Shown here one piece after another: positions 41,029 to 50,871 of a stretch of DNA of 64,000 nucleotides. Under the pieces are notes generated by a model that worked only from the letters and a program-made list of their open reading frames with translations, searched no databases and was not told the DNA's origin. Each line of letters opens with the position of its first letter. Position 1 is the stretch's first letter. The stretch is from Candidatus Tectimicrobiota bacterium. GTDB lineage: Bacteria; JACPUC01. The stretch lies in contig JACPUC010000027.1 of assembly GCA_016192455.1 (NCBI GenBank), positions 1 through 64,000 on the forward strand, read 5' to 3'. Both the position numbers and the translations under genes were made by a program.

Positions 41029-42945
41029 ATGCTGACCTACCTGCGCAAGAACGCTCAAAGTTGGATGATCAAGACAATCCTCTGGGCCCTCGTGGCCGCC
41101 TTCGTGGGCACGATCTTCCTGGTGTGGGGACGCGGCACCGAGACTGGCAAGCAGAATGTCGTGGCGACCGTGCAGGGAGAGCCGATCTCGTCTCGGGAGT
41201 ACCAGGAAGCCTATACCACGCTGCTGGAGAACTACCGGCAGTTTTATGGCCGCAACCTCAACAACGAGCTCCTGCGCAGCCTGAACCTCGGCCGCTTGGC
41301 GCTGGATCAGCTCATCGAGCGGCGCCTGGTCGGCTCGGAGGCGTTCCGCCTCGGCCTGCGCGTCAGCGACCGGGATGTCTCCCTGCGGGTGCAAAGCCTC
41401 CCCTTCTTTCAGTCAAGCGGTCGCTTCGATACGCAGCGCTACGACACCTTCCTGCGCACGCGCGGCATGCGTCCGCAACAGTTCGAGCAGCTCGTGCGCG
41501 GGGAAATCCTGCAGAATCGCTACCGGGACCTTGTCACCCAGGCGGTGACGCTGACCGACGACGAAGTGGCCGAGACGTATCGCCAGGAGAACGAAAAGGT
41601 CGAGATCGCTTACGTGCGCGTGCGCGGCAGTCGTTTCCAGGACGTTGTGGAGGTGACGCAGGAGGAGATGGCGAAGTACTACAACGAGCACGCCGCGGAG
41701 TTTCGCGAGCCTGAGAAGCGCCGGGTTGAGTACCTCTCCCTCCTTTACGCGGCCTACGAACCAAAGACCATTGCCGACGACCAGGTGGCGGCCTACTACC
41801 GGGAGCACCAGGACGAGTTCCTCGACAGTGAGCAGAAGGAACGCGAGGTGCGGGCCCGCCATGTGCTCATCAAGCTGAAGCCGAATGCCTCGCAGGAGGA
41901 GCGCCAGGCGGCCCGGCGCAAGGCCGACGAGACGCGTCAGAAAGCGCTGGCCGGCGAGGACTTCGCCAAGCTGGCGAGGGAGAACTCCGAAGACGCCACG
42001 GCCGCCAAGGGCGGTGATTTGGGATTCTTCAGCCGCGGCGCCATGGTCAAATCATTCGCCGATGCAGCCTTCGCCTTGAAGCCCGGCGAAATCAGCGAGG
42101 TGGTGGAGAGCGAGTTCGGCTCCCACGTCATCAAGGTGGAGGAGGTGCGCGAGCCGCAGGTGAAACCGCTCGAGACGGTGCGCGCCGACATCGCGGCGAA
42201 GCTGCGGCGCGAGGAGGCAAAGCGGCTGGCCAGCGAGACGGCCCGCAAGGTCCTGCGCGAGGACCTGGAAGGGCTTGGCTTCGCGGCCCTGGCCAAGCGG
42301 TTCGCGGTGAAGCACGAGACGCCGCCGGCCTTCGCGCGAACGGGACCCATTCCAGGGCTGCCGCCCCGCGTGATGGCAAGTGTCGCCAAGGCGACCTTCG
42401 AGCTTGATGCAAACAAGTTCAGCGAGGCGGTCGAGACCGAGAGCGGCCTCTTCTTCCTCCACCTCGTGGAGCTCCTGCCCTCCTACGTTCCAAAGCTGCA
42501 GGAGGTCATTGCCAAGGTGAAGCAGCACCTCGTGCGCGACAAGGGGAAGGCGCAGGCGGAGCGCGTCGCCCGGACCCTCCTGGAGCTCATCGAGAAGACC
42601 CCCCTCACCTTCGATCTCGTGGCCGCGAGTGACGCCTACAAGCCGGAGCGGCCTGCTCCCTTCACGCACCATGCGGGTATCCCCGGCATTGGGCGCAGCA
42701 GCGAGCTGATCACCCAGGCGTTCGCCAACCAGCCCGGCTATGTGGGAGTCTTCAGCTCGGCAGACAGCGCGTTTCTCTTCCGCGTGGAGAAGCGCATCCC
42801 TGTTGATGAGAAGAAGTTCGCCGAGGAGCGCCGGCAGTTCGCGGCGGACCTCGAGGCGCGCAAACGGAGCCGCTTCTTCGCCACCTGGCTGGGACAGCTC
42901 CGGCAGGCCACGCAGGTGCAGGTCAACGAGGCGCTCCTCTTCTAG
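41029..42945 (+). CDS. Peptidyl-prolyl isomerase, PpiD/SurA-like periplasmic foldase
   Basis: 638 aa. The N-terminal helix (MIKTILWALVAAFVGTIFLVW) anchors it in the inner membrane with the rest in the periplasm. A SurA_N-like region (VVATVQGEPISSREYQEAY...) is followed by a parvulin domain at about residues 275-365. This starts RARHVLIKLKPNASQEER and contains DLGFFSRGAMVKSFADAAF and FGSHVIKVEEV. The C-terminal part is a second SurA_N-like lobe. The ATG at 41029 is preferred over upstream codons, which lie in non-conserved sequence. It helps fold exported proteins near the Sec translocon. Confidence 0.92.
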   Translation: MLTYLRKNAQSWMIKTILWALVAAFVGTIFLVWGRGTETGKQNVVATVQGEPISSREYQEAYTTLLENYRQFYGRNLNNELLRSLNLGRLALDQLIERRLVGSEAFRLGLRVSDRDVSLRVQSLPFFQSSGRFDTQRYDTFLRTRGMRPQQFEQLVRGEILQNRYRDLVTQAVTLTDDEVAETYRQENEKVEIAYVRVRGSRFQDVVEVTQEEMAKYYNEHAAEFREPEKRRVEYLSLLYAAYEPKTIADDQVAAYYREHQDEFLDSEQKEREVRARHVLIKLKPNASQEERQAARRKADETRQKALAGEDFAKLARENSEDATAAKGGDLGFFSRGAMVKSFADAAFALKPGEISEVVESEFGSHVIKVEEVREPQVKPLETVRADIAAKLRREEAKRLASETARKVLREDLEGLGFAALAKRFAVKHETPPAFARTGPIPGLPPRVMASVAKATFELDANKFSEAVETESGLFFLHLVELLPSYVPKLQEVIAKVKQHLVRDKGKAQAERVARTLLELIEKTPLTFDLVAASDAYKPERPAPFTHHAGIPGIGRSSELITQAFANQPGYVGVFSSADSAFLFRVEKRIPVDEKKFAEERRQFAADLEARKRSRFFATWLGQLRQATQVQVNEALLF

Positions 42946-42992
42946 TCTTCTGTCGCCCCAGGTCATCGACGAAGCGGCGGAATCGTTTCCAC

Positions 42993-43748
42993 TTACGGCA
43001 GCGGGAGATGAGAGAGCCGCGTCGCCGCCGGGCGCTCGATGAACCAGGTGAGCCTGCCGGCGCGCGGCTGTACGCCTTGCGCGGGGAGACGCAGCGGCTG
43101 GCGCGGCCCCTCGAGGACCTGGCGCACCGTCTCGGCCTTGGCGGCTCCGGTCACCAGGAAGAGGATGTCGGCGGCCCGGTTGAGCACAGGGTAGGTAAGG
43201 GTGAGCCGAGAGGGGCCGTCGCCGCCGAGGCGCGCGGCGGCCACCCAGCGCTCCTGCTCCCGCAAGGCGGGGTGGTTGGGGAAGAGAGAGGCGGTGTGTC
43301 CATCGGCGCCGAGGCCGAGGAGAACGAGGTCGAAGCGAGGCTCCTGAAGCCCGAGGTGCTGGAAGAAGTGGCGCAGGTGCTCCTCGTAGGCGGCAGCCGC
43401 GGCGGCCGCATCGGCAAGCTCGCCTGCCATGCGGTGCACTTGCGCGGGCCTGAGCGGGAGCCTTGAGAGCAGCGCCTGGCGCGCCATGCGGTAGTTGCTC
43501 GCCGGGTCGTCCGGGCCGACGCAGCGCTCGTCCCCCCAGAAGAACTCCGCCTGCCGCCACGGCGCCTCGCGCCGCCAGGGGTCAGTCGCCAGCAGTTCGT
43601 AGAGCCGGCGCGGCGTTGAACCCCCGGCCAACGCCAGGGTGGCCACGCCGCGCGCTTCCGCCGCCCGCCGCAGGCAATCGCCGACGTAGGCGGCCGCCGC
43701 GCGCGCAAGTTCCTCCTCGCTGTCGAAGGTGCGCACGTCCGCCGTCAT
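42993..43748 (-). CDS. pgl: 6-phosphogluconolactonase
   Basis: 251 aa. ATLALAGGSTPRRLYELLA, FFWGDERCVGPDDPASNYRMA and FDLVLLGLGADGHTASLFPNHPAL are the diagnostic blocks of the DevB/Pgl family, related to glucosamine-6-phosphate isomerases. The enzyme hydrolyses 6-phosphogluconolactone in the pentose phosphate pathway. Neither zwf nor gnd is adjacent in the window. It is convergent with ppiD, 47 bases apart. The last about 10 residues are not conserved. Confidence 0.93.
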   Translation of the reverse strand: MTADVRTFDSEEELARAAAAYVGDCLRRAAEARGVATLALAGGSTPRRLYELLATDPWRREAPWRQAEFFWGDERCVGPDDPASNYRMARQALLSRLPLRPAQVHRMAGELADAAAAAAAYEEHLRHFFQHLGLQEPRFDLVLLGLGADGHTASLFPNHPALREQERWVAAARLGGDGPSRLTLTYPVLNRAADILFLVTGAAKAETVRQVLEGPRQPLRLPAQGVQPRAGRLTWFIERPAATRLSHLPLP

Positions 43749-44257
43749 CGTCCCGCCCCTTCAGGCATCCGCTCGACCTTAAGAAGCGATCCTCCGAAGG
43801 GAACGCCTGAAGCAGAAGTGGTGCATCCAGGCGGTGGGGGATTCTCGCTCCCGCCACCGCTGGGCACGCGCATGCGCCCCTCCTTCACGAGGCCGTTTCC
43901 GGGTTTTCCATGAGTCGAGAGGTTGGCGCTGAGGCGCGTGCCGGCACAGCGCTGCTTGCTCACACACTCGCAGCGCGGGCGTCGCGCCCGCGCGCGCTCC
44001 GGCGCCTGAGCTGCGGAAGAGGGAATCTCCCGATCCCGTGTCGAGATGGCGTGATGAGCTGCCCTGGAGGTGATGCGGGCGAGACGCCCGCGCTCCTCGC
44101 GCCCTTGGGGTAACCCCTGCACGAGGGCGTTCGCTTGCGGCGCCGTCTCAGCTTGCTCTCCGCAGTACCTCCCCGGCCTCTCCAGGCCAGGGGCGGCTCT
44201 TTCAACTCCACCCGCTGGTACCGCCCCCTCGCGACAGCCGGGGGGGGAGAGGCGGGC
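43749..44257. other. 509-base intergenic region with GCGGGCG-type palindromes
   Basis: No convincing gene. It contains two related GC palindromes: GCGCGGGCG-TCG-CGCCCGCGC at 43973-43993 and GCGGGCG-AGA-CGCCCGC at 44075-44091. These look like dispersed GC-rich hairpins. The upstream part should hold the pgl promoter on the minus strand, which I cannot pick out. Confidence 0.45.
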
Positions 44258-46123
44258 TCAGGCGCGCCGGCTCGCCCGCGTAGAGGTTGCGCGCCGGCGC
44301 TGCTTTGCGGCCCGGCCGGAGGCCGCCTTGGCAGCGGCGGGCTTGGCGGCGGCCCCCTTGGCAGGCTTGGTGGTCGCGCCGCGGCGCAGCCTCGCCGTCG
44401 CCTTCGCATCAACGACGAAAGTGGCGGGATCGACGACCACCTTGTAGACCTTGCGGGCCGCGGCCGGGGAGATGATCTCGTTGCGCACGTCCAGGGCCAC
44501 GAGCTGGGGATCGCGCTGCGCCGGGTTGCCGACGCCGGCTCCGCCGCTGCTGATCTTGATGACGACGTCCTTGTTCTTGAGCTGCACGAGGCGGTGCGGC
44601 TTGACGCGGATGCGCTGCGAGCCGCGCTGGATATAGGTGCGGCACGGCGGGCAGGGTTGGCCGCCCTCGGCGCCGGGACCGAACGTCGTATCGCCGTCGG
44701 AGCTGCCGGTTGCCATGCCGGAGTCGCTCCCCTGGTTCTGCGCCTCCCAGTAGACGCCCGCTCCGCCCCGCCAGCGCCCGGCGCCCTGCAGGTCGGTGGC
44801 GAACTCGAGCTTGTGCATGTAGAAGGGGATGCGGATTTCCATCTCCTCGATGTTGCCGCGCGTCACCGCGGCCAGGGCCGTCAGGGCCGACAGCCCCTGG
44901 TAGCCGTCCTGCCCCCAGACGGCGCCGCCGCTGCCGTCGTAGTCGAAGGAGGTGCGCACGTAGCGCTCGTTGGTGCGCGGGTCAACGCCGAAGACGTAGT
45001 CGCCGCGATGCTTCGCCCAGGCCGCGATGGAGCGCTGCGGCACGGCCTGGGAGAGGGCCATGAGCACCGCCTCCATCACCTGGATGCCGACGTTCACCGG
45101 GGAGGCGCCGACGGTGGCGGGGTACTCGCAGTTCACCACCAGCCCCTGCGGCGCGATGACCTCGATGGGGCGCATGGTGCCTTCGTTGTGGTAGTCGGCC
45201 AGGGTGGCATCGAAGACGAGCACCGCCGCCGCGATGGCATTGCCGTAAGTGGCGGCATAGACGCTGTTGATGAACCCCTTGCGCTGCTTGTCGCTCTGCG
45301 AGAAGTCGAGCGTCATGCGGTCGCCCTTCACCGTCACGGCCACGCGGATCCACACCGGCTCGTCGAGCACCGTGCCATCGTCATCGGTAGCTGATTCGCC
45401 GAAGTACGTGCCGGCGGGAATCTTCCTGATCTCGGCGCGCACCGCCCGCTCGGTGCGCTGGATCATCTCGTCGATGCAGGCCTTCACGGTCTCCTTGCCA
45501 TACTTCTTCAGCATGGCGAGCAGGCGCTTCTCGCACAGGGCGGTGGAGGCGATCATCGAGTAGTTGTCGACGCGCACCCCCTGGGGCCAGCGCACGTTGT
45601 TCCAGATGAGCTCGAAGAGGTCCTTGTTCTCGACGCCCTTCTCGTAGACCTTCAGCGGCGGAATGCAGATGCCCTCGGCATGGATGTCGTAGCCGTTGGG
45701 GAAGTAGCCACCGGGGTAGGCGCCGCCCGTGTCCTCCTGGTGGGCCCGCGCCAGGGTGATGAAGATGAGCTCGCCGTCGAAGAAGACGGGGCGGAAGAAG
45801 CCCCAGTCGGGCAGGTGGCAGTTGTGACCTCCGTGGTAGGGATCGTTGGTCAGGATGATATCGCCCGGGTGGAGGTTGTCCTTGAACTTCTCCGTGATCG
45901 ACTTGACGGCGAACGATGCTCCCAGGAACTGCACCGGCAGCCCCACCGGCACGGCGACGGTGCGGCCCTGGGCGTCCCAGATGCCGACGGAGATGTCGTG
46001 GAGCTGCCCCATGAGGTAGTTCTGCGCGGTGCGGTCCATGACGTGGCGCATCTCGCGGCAGAGGGTCTGCATTGTGTGCCAGACGGTGGCCAGGGTGATG
46101 GGATCGACGACGGAACTAGGCAT
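44258..46123 (-). CDS. hyuB: Hydantoinase B/oxoprolinase family protein (copy 2)
   Basis: 621 aa. VDPITLATVWHTMQTLCREMRHVMDRTAQNYLMGQ opens the HyuB domain. IILTNDPYHGGHNCHLPDWGFF and GGYFPNGYDIHAEGICIPPL are conserved blocks. The C-terminus carries GSDSGMATGSSDGDTTFGPG and then a 45-residue Ala/Lys/Arg-rich tail that its close paralogue at 55315 lacks. The two proteins are similar along their whole length and differ strongly from the HyuB at 2042. It follows HyuA by 32 bases and forms an ATP-dependent hydrolase or carboxylase with it. No gamma subunit follows. Confidence 0.9.
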   Translation of the reverse strand: MPSSVVDPITLATVWHTMQTLCREMRHVMDRTAQNYLMGQLHDISVGIWDAQGRTVAVPVGLPVQFLGASFAVKSITEKFKDNLHPGDIILTNDPYHGGHNCHLPDWGFFRPVFFDGELIFITLARAHQEDTGGAYPGGYFPNGYDIHAEGICIPPLKVYEKGVENKDLFELIWNNVRWPQGVRVDNYSMIASTALCEKRLLAMLKKYGKETVKACIDEMIQRTERAVRAEIRKIPAGTYFGESATDDDGTVLDEPVWIRVAVTVKGDRMTLDFSQSDKQRKGFINSVYAATYGNAIAAAVLVFDATLADYHNEGTMRPIEVIAPQGLVVNCEYPATVGASPVNVGIQVMEAVLMALSQAVPQRSIAAWAKHRGDYVFGVDPRTNERYVRTSFDYDGSGGAVWGQDGYQGLSALTALAAVTRGNIEEMEIRIPFYMHKLEFATDLQGAGRWRGGAGVYWEAQNQGSDSGMATGSSDGDTTFGPGAEGGQPCPPCRTYIQRGSQRIRVKPHRLVQLKNKDVVIKISSGGAGVGNPAQRDPQLVALDVRNEIISPAAARKVYKVVVDPATFVVDAKATARLRRGATTKPAKGAAAKPAAAKAASGRAAKQRRRATSTRASRRA

Positions 46124-46155
46124 GCCGCTGCTCCTCTCTTGTGCCCCGCCAGCCG

Positions 46156-48216
46156 TTAGCGCCGGGTGAGGATATAGTTCTTGTAGGCGTCGATCGCGCA
46201 GGCGAAGCCGGGCGGAATGACCACGGTGGTGGTTGGCTCCTCAATGATCGCCGGCCCCTTGAAGGTGTTGTTCGCCAGCAGCCTGTCGCTGTCGTAGATG
46301 GGCGTGTCGAGCTGGCGGCCATGGAAACGGCAGGGACGCTTGCTCTTCAGGGCGGCCTTGGCGTCGGCCTTCCCCGGCTTGATCTTGCTGAGCTTGAAGG
46401 GCGCCCGCGGGGCGACCGCCTTCAGCCGGAAGGTGAGGAACTCGACCTCGCGCCACGGCATCGAGAAGGTGAAGAGCTCGTCGTGCCGCTTGTGGAAGTT
46501 GTTCAGGATGAGCTCGAGATCGGCCGCCCCCAATTTGCCGTTCGGCATCTCCACCTCCACCTGGTGGAACTGGCGGACGTAGCGCATCTCCGCGGTGCGG
46601 TTCAAGACGACGTCCTGCACGGGAATCTTCATGGAGCGGATGTTGGCGCGGGCTTCCTTCTCCATTTGCGCGTAGAGGCTGTTGACGCGCCGCAGGTCGA
46701 GGCGCAGCGCCCGGGAGACGAAGGAGCGCGCGAAGTCGCGCCCGAGGTCCATCGAGAACATGCCGAAGGCGCTGAACAGGGCGGCGGTCGATGGCACGAT
46801 GATCTTCTCGATGCCGAGCTGCTCGGCGATGAAGGCGGCGTGCACGGCGCCGGCGCCGCCCCCCGCCACCAGGGTGAAATCGCGCACGTCGTAGCCCCGC
46901 TTCGTGGAGACCTCCGTGATCTGGTTCGCCATGTTCATGTTCACCGTGGTGAAGATCGCCTCGGCGGCCTCGTCCACGCTCATCTTGTGGGGACCCGCGA
47001 CGCTCTTCACGGCCTTGGTGGCGGCTCCGGCGTCGAGTGGGATGCTGCCGCCGAGGAAGAAGTCGGCGGGGACGTAGCCAAGCAGGAGGTCGGCGTCGGT
47101 CACCGTGGGCTGCGTGCCGCCGCGGTTGTAACACGCCGGTCCCGGCTCCGCGCCGGCGCTCTGCGGGCCGACGCGGAGCAGCCCGAGCGAGTCGATCCAG
47201 GCGATGCTGCCGCCGCCGGCGCCGATGCTGCGGACATCGACGATCTTGATCGCCACCCGGTGGTCCTCCTGCCACATCTCCGTGGTGGTGGGAATCTCGC
47301 CGCCCGGCAGGAGGCAGACATCGAAGCTCGTGCCGCCCATGTCCATGGTGAGCAGGTCGCGCTGCTTGGTCAGCGACCCCAGGAAGGTCCCCGCGCTTGG
47401 CTGGGCGGCGGGGCCGGAGCCGATGAGGAAGACGGCGCGCTTGGCGCAATGCTCGACGGTCTGCGTCAAGCCGTTGGCCAAAATCATCAGCATGGCCCCC
47501 TTGAGGCCGCTGCGCTTCAGCTCCCGCTCCAGCTTCCTCAGGTACTGGCTGACGACCGGCCCGACATAGGCATCCACCAGGGTGGTGCTGAAGCGCTCGT
47601 ACTCGCCCCACACCGGCAGGATGTCATGCGAGGCGCAGACGTAGAGGTCCGCGAAGCTGCCGCGCAGCAGGTTCGCCGCCGCTTCCTCGTTCTGCGGGTT
47701 GGCGTAGGAGTGCAGGAAACAGACGGCGATGGACTGCACCCCCTCCTGGCGCAGTTTCTCGGCTGCCTCGCGCACTTCGGTCGGGCTGACGGTCTTCAGG
47801 ACCTCGCCGTTCCAAAGGGTGCGCTCGGTCACCCCCAGGCGCAGGTAGCGCGGCACCAGCGGTTCGTAGGGTGGGATGAAAAGGTTGTACATGGAGACCC
47901 GGGGGTCCTTGATGCCGCGGCGAATCTCGACGAGGTCGCGAAAGTTCTTCGTCGTGATCATGCCCGTCTTCGCGCCCGCCTTGTTGATGAGCGTGTTGGT
48001 GGCCAACGTGGTGCCGTGCATCAACAGGTCCACGTCCTTCAGAAACGTGGAAAGGGGCTGCTCGAAGTGCTGCGCCGCTTGCTCCAACGCCTGCCTCACC
48101 CCTTGGGTGGGGTCCTGAGGGGTGGTCGGTGACTTGAAGGCGCTCAAGGCGCCCGAGGCATCGAGCACCAGACAGTCGGTGAACGTCCCCCCTACGTCGA
48201 TGGCGATCCTCTTCAT
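46156..48216 (-). CDS. hyuA: Hydantoinase A/oxoprolinase family protein (copy 2)
   Basis: 686 aa. MKRIAIDVGGTFTDCLVLD gives the first phosphate motif, LTMDMGGTSFDVCLLPGG the second, and SIGAGGGSIAWIDSLGLLRVGPQSAGAEPGPACYNRGGTQPTVTDADLLLG the family core. The ATG at 48216 has GGGAGG eight bases upstream; the frame remains open for 22 more codons without conservation. It is upstream of HyuB copy 2 in a two-gene operon, divergent from a branched-chain-type importer, so the imported compound is a likely substrate. Confidence 0.91.
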   Translation of the reverse strand: MKRIAIDVGGTFTDCLVLDASGALSAFKSPTTPQDPTQGVRQALEQAAQHFEQPLSTFLKDVDLLMHGTTLATNTLINKAGAKTGMITTKNFRDLVEIRRGIKDPRVSMYNLFIPPYEPLVPRYLRLGVTERTLWNGEVLKTVSPTEVREAAEKLRQEGVQSIAVCFLHSYANPQNEEAAANLLRGSFADLYVCASHDILPVWGEYERFSTTLVDAYVGPVVSQYLRKLERELKRSGLKGAMLMILANGLTQTVEHCAKRAVFLIGSGPAAQPSAGTFLGSLTKQRDLLTMDMGGTSFDVCLLPGGEIPTTTEMWQEDHRVAIKIVDVRSIGAGGGSIAWIDSLGLLRVGPQSAGAEPGPACYNRGGTQPTVTDADLLLGYVPADFFLGGSIPLDAGAATKAVKSVAGPHKMSVDEAAEAIFTTVNMNMANQITEVSTKRGYDVRDFTLVAGGGAGAVHAAFIAEQLGIEKIIVPSTAALFSAFGMFSMDLGRDFARSFVSRALRLDLRRVNSLYAQMEKEARANIRSMKIPVQDVVLNRTAEMRYVRQFHQVEVEMPNGKLGAADLELILNNFHKRHDELFTFSMPWREVEFLTFRLKAVAPRAPFKLSKIKPGKADAKAALKSKRPCRFHGRQLDTPIYDSDRLLANNTFKGPAIIEEPTTTVVIPPGFACAIDAYKNYILTRR

Positions 48217-48612
48217 TGCGCACCTCCCTCCGGGAACAGCAAGGACAGCCGCTTCCTCACCGGCGTTGCCACCCACCTCCACGCTGCGGCAGGCGAGCCG
48301 ACCCGTTGCCCCCCCTGGCGAGAACTCCGCGCGGCTCAGGGGGCCACGCGGGGGAACTGACGCGGCGCCCGCACCCAGGCGGATGGCCGCGCACAGCGTG
48401 GGCCGCAGCCGCCCGTTCGAGCGCTTGCCGGCGTCTCCTCAGTTGTTCTTCGGGAACGGCCTGCTGGGCGCGAAGGAAGCTACGATACGCCATTGGAGTA
48501 AGGAGCTTCTTTCACGGCGCGAGAGGCTTGGGCGTCCCTCGCGGCAGGCGCCCACGGCCAATTTGAACACACCGGCCAAGTGGATTTTGACAGATCATTT
48601 GATGTGAAACCA

Positions 48613-48624
48613 TGACATATGTCA
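48613..48624. promoter_or_regulatory. Perfect palindrome TGACATATGTCA, candidate operator
   Basis: A 12-bp perfect palindrome in the 482-base divergent region between HyuA copy 2 (minus) and the binding-protein gene (plus), 75 bases before the latter. A possible -35 TTGACA sits at 48587-48592. Two further inverted repeats follow: AGTCC-GCG-GGACT (48631-48643) and TAGATCTA (48656-48663). A same-pattern palindrome lies in the other binding-protein/Hyu divergent region at 54943-54954. The remaining 48217-48560 shows no gene. Confidence 0.55.
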
Positions 48625-48698
48625 ATTTCTAGTCCGCGGGACTGGTCTAAGATAGTAGATCTAGGTCAAAGTTTGGGGAGAACTCGGGAGGTGCGGTG

Positions 48699-49931
48699 AT
48701 GAACACGACCAAGGTGATGCGTGCTCTCTTACTCGTCTCTTTTGCCGCGGTGGTCGCCCTGTCACTCGCCATGCCGGGGATTGGCGGATCGCCGGCAGAA
48801 GCACAGCAGAAGCCGCCGATCAAGATCGGTGTCCTCTATGGGCTGACGGGAGTCTACGCCTTCCCGTCGAAACATGGGGTCCAGGGGGCGGCGCTGGCCT
48901 TCGAGGAGGCGAACTACCAGGTGGCCGGGCGGAAGATCGAGACCATCGTCGAGGACGACCAATCGCCCCAGGTGGCGGTGGGAGTGACCAAGGCGCGCAA
49001 GCTGGTTGAGAAAGACCGCGTGCACGCCGTCATGGGGATCATCTGGAGCCCCACCGGCGTGGCGGTGAGCGACTACATGAAGACGGTGGAGGTGCCGCTC
49101 GTCCTCACCGAGGCGGCCGCCCGCATCATCACCCAGGAGAAGCGCCACCCCTACGTCTTCCGCACCTCGTTCGCCAGCGGTCAGATGACGCTGCCGTTCT
49201 CGGCGTACGTCTGCAAGAACCTGGGGTACAAGCGCATCGTGACGTTCGCCTTCGACAGCGTCTTCGGGCGGGAGCAGGCGGACTACGTGGCGCAAGGCTG
49301 CGAGCAAGGCGGCGGCAAGGTGATCAAGCAGCTCTTCGCCCCGGTGCGCACGCCGGATATGGCCCCCTACCTGGCGCAGATCCAGGCCGAGAACCCCGAT
49401 GCCGTATGGGCCCTCTGGAGCGGCATCGCGGCCATCCAGTTCCTGCGCCAGTACAAGGAGTTCGGCCTGAAAGGGAAATACCCCTTGCTGACCTTCGGCA
49501 GCCTCTCCGGTGAGGACGTCCTGGCTCAGGTTCCCGACGCCGCCGAAGGGATGATCAGCTACTACTTCTATACCACCGCCTACGATGCACCGGAAAACAA
49601 GGCGTTCGTCGAGGCGTATACGAAGAAGTACAATATGCCGCCGGCAGTCTATGCGGGCCAAGGGTACCTGACGGCGAAGGTGATCCTGGCGGCGCTTGAA
49701 GCGATCAAGGGCAACGTGGAGGACAAGGCGGCCTTCCTCGCGGCGTTGCGCAACGTCTCCTTCGAGCGCGGCATCCGCGGCCCGTGGCGCTTCGACGCCT
49801 TCCAGAACGCCGTCTCCGACGTCTACGTCTTCAAAGTCGAGCGGGGCGCGGACGGCAAGGTGGGCCACAAGATCATCCACGTCCTGAAGAACGCCGAGCA
49901 GTACTGGCCGCAGGGCAAGCCGCAGCGGTAG
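48699..49931 (+). CDS. ABC transporter substrate-binding protein, branched-chain amino acid type (copy A)
   Basis: 410 aa. A signal peptide (ALLLVSFAAVVALSLAMPG... to about residue 32) leads into PIKIGVLYGLTGVYAFPSKHGVQGAALAFEEANYQVAGRKIETIVEDDQSPQ, a Peripla_BP_6 domain. The ATG at 48699 fits GGGAGG seven bases upstream; the GTG one codon earlier is the alternative. A close paralogue is encoded at 53542-54771 with long identical stretches (for example VAVGVTKARKLVEKDRVHA). It heads the operon with LivH/M/G/F-type genes and delivers their substrate, probably an organic acid or amide rather than leucine. Confidence 0.9.
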   Translation: MNTTKVMRALLLVSFAAVVALSLAMPGIGGSPAEAQQKPPIKIGVLYGLTGVYAFPSKHGVQGAALAFEEANYQVAGRKIETIVEDDQSPQVAVGVTKARKLVEKDRVHAVMGIIWSPTGVAVSDYMKTVEVPLVLTEAAARIITQEKRHPYVFRTSFASGQMTLPFSAYVCKNLGYKRIVTFAFDSVFGREQADYVAQGCEQGGGKVIKQLFAPVRTPDMAPYLAQIQAENPDAVWALWSGIAAIQFLRQYKEFGLKGKYPLLTFGSLSGEDVLAQVPDAAEGMISYYFYTTAYDAPENKAFVEAYTKKYNMPPAVYAGQGYLTAKVILAALEAIKGNVEDKAAFLAALRNVSFERGIRGPWRFDAFQNAVSDVYVFKVERGADGKVGHKIIHVLKNAEQYWPQGKPQR

Positions 49932-50016
49932 CCGGCCGCGAGGCGGCGCGCCGAGGGATGGCGCCGGCGCGCCCTCCGCCGCCCTCCTCCGCCACCTCAG
50001 GGGTGAGCGCGCAACC

Positions 50017-50871
50017 ATGAGCTTCTGGTACCTGCAGGCGATCACCGGCTTGTCCTTCGCCATGCTCCTCTTCCTGCTGGCGGCGGGGCTGTCGCTCATC
50101 TTCGGGCTGATGCGCATCATCAACCTGGCGCATGGCGCGCTCTATCTGGTGGCGTCCTACCTCAGCCTCTCGGTCATGCGGGGGACCGGCAGCTTCCTCT
50201 TGGCGTTGCTGGTCGGCGCGGCCGCGGTCACCCTCATCGGCCTGTTCATGGAGCGCCGCTTCCTCAACCGTCTCTACCGGATGGAGCTGGCGCAGGTGCT
50301 CCTCACCTTCGGCTTCCTGTTCATCCTCAGCGATCTCACCCAATGGGTCTGGGGCGGCGAGCCGCAAATCATGCCCAAGCCGGCGCTCTTCGCCGGCTCC
50401 TTGCGCCTGGGTGAGATGATGTTCCCGATCTACCGGCTGCTGGTCATCGCGGTGGGCATCGTGGTGGCGGTGCTGCTGGGGCTCATCCAGCAGTACACCA
50501 GCCTGGGGGCGAAGGTGCGCGCCGGCGTCGATGACGCGGAGATGACCCGCGGGCTTGGGGTGGACCTGCCCCGCCTGTTCACCGGCGTCTTCGCCATGGG
50601 AGCCATGCTCGCCGGCGTGGGCGGCGTCATGGGGGGGCCGATCATCGGGGCCAACCTCGATGCCGCCTTCGAGATTCTCCTCTTCGCCTTCGTGGTGGTC
50701 ATCATCGGCGGCATGGGCAGCCTGAAGGGCGCCTTCCTCGCCAGCCTCTTCGTGGGCCTCATCGACACCTTCGGCAAGGCGCTCTTCCCGGAATACTCCC
50801 TCTTCACCATCTTCGCCCCGATGGCGATCGTGCTGGCGATCCGCCCGACGGGCCTGTTTGGACGCACATGA
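50017..50871 (+). CDS. Branched-chain amino acid-type ABC permease, LivH family
   Basis: 284 aa membrane protein. LLAAGLSLIFGLMRIINLAHGALYLVASYL is the LivH hallmark near the N-terminus. GLGVDLPRLFTGVFAMGAMLAGVGGVMGGPI and VVVIIGGMGSLKGAFLASLFVGLIDTFG are the later conserved blocks. Its stop overlaps the LivM start (ATGA), so the two permeases are translationally coupled. They form the membrane channel of the importer served by copy A and probably copy B of the binding protein. Confidence 0.92.
   Translation: MSFWYLQAITGLSFAMLLFLLAAGLSLIFGLMRIINLAHGALYLVASYLSLSVMRGTGSFLLALLVGAAAVTLIGLFMERRFLNRLYRMELAQVLLTFGFLFILSDLTQWVWGGEPQIMPKPALFAGSLRLGEMMFPIYRLLVIAVGIVVAVLLGLIQQYTSLGAKVRAGVDDAEMTRGLGVDLPRLFTGVFAMGAMLAGVGGVMGGPIIGANLDAAFEILLFAFVVVIIGGMGSLKGAFLASLFVGLIDTFGKALFPEYSLFTIFAPMAIVLAIRPTGLFGRT

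Noticed and set aside
46141-48132. 663-codon open frame antisense to hyuA copy 2
   Set aside because: Shadow of HyuA copy 2, no motif.
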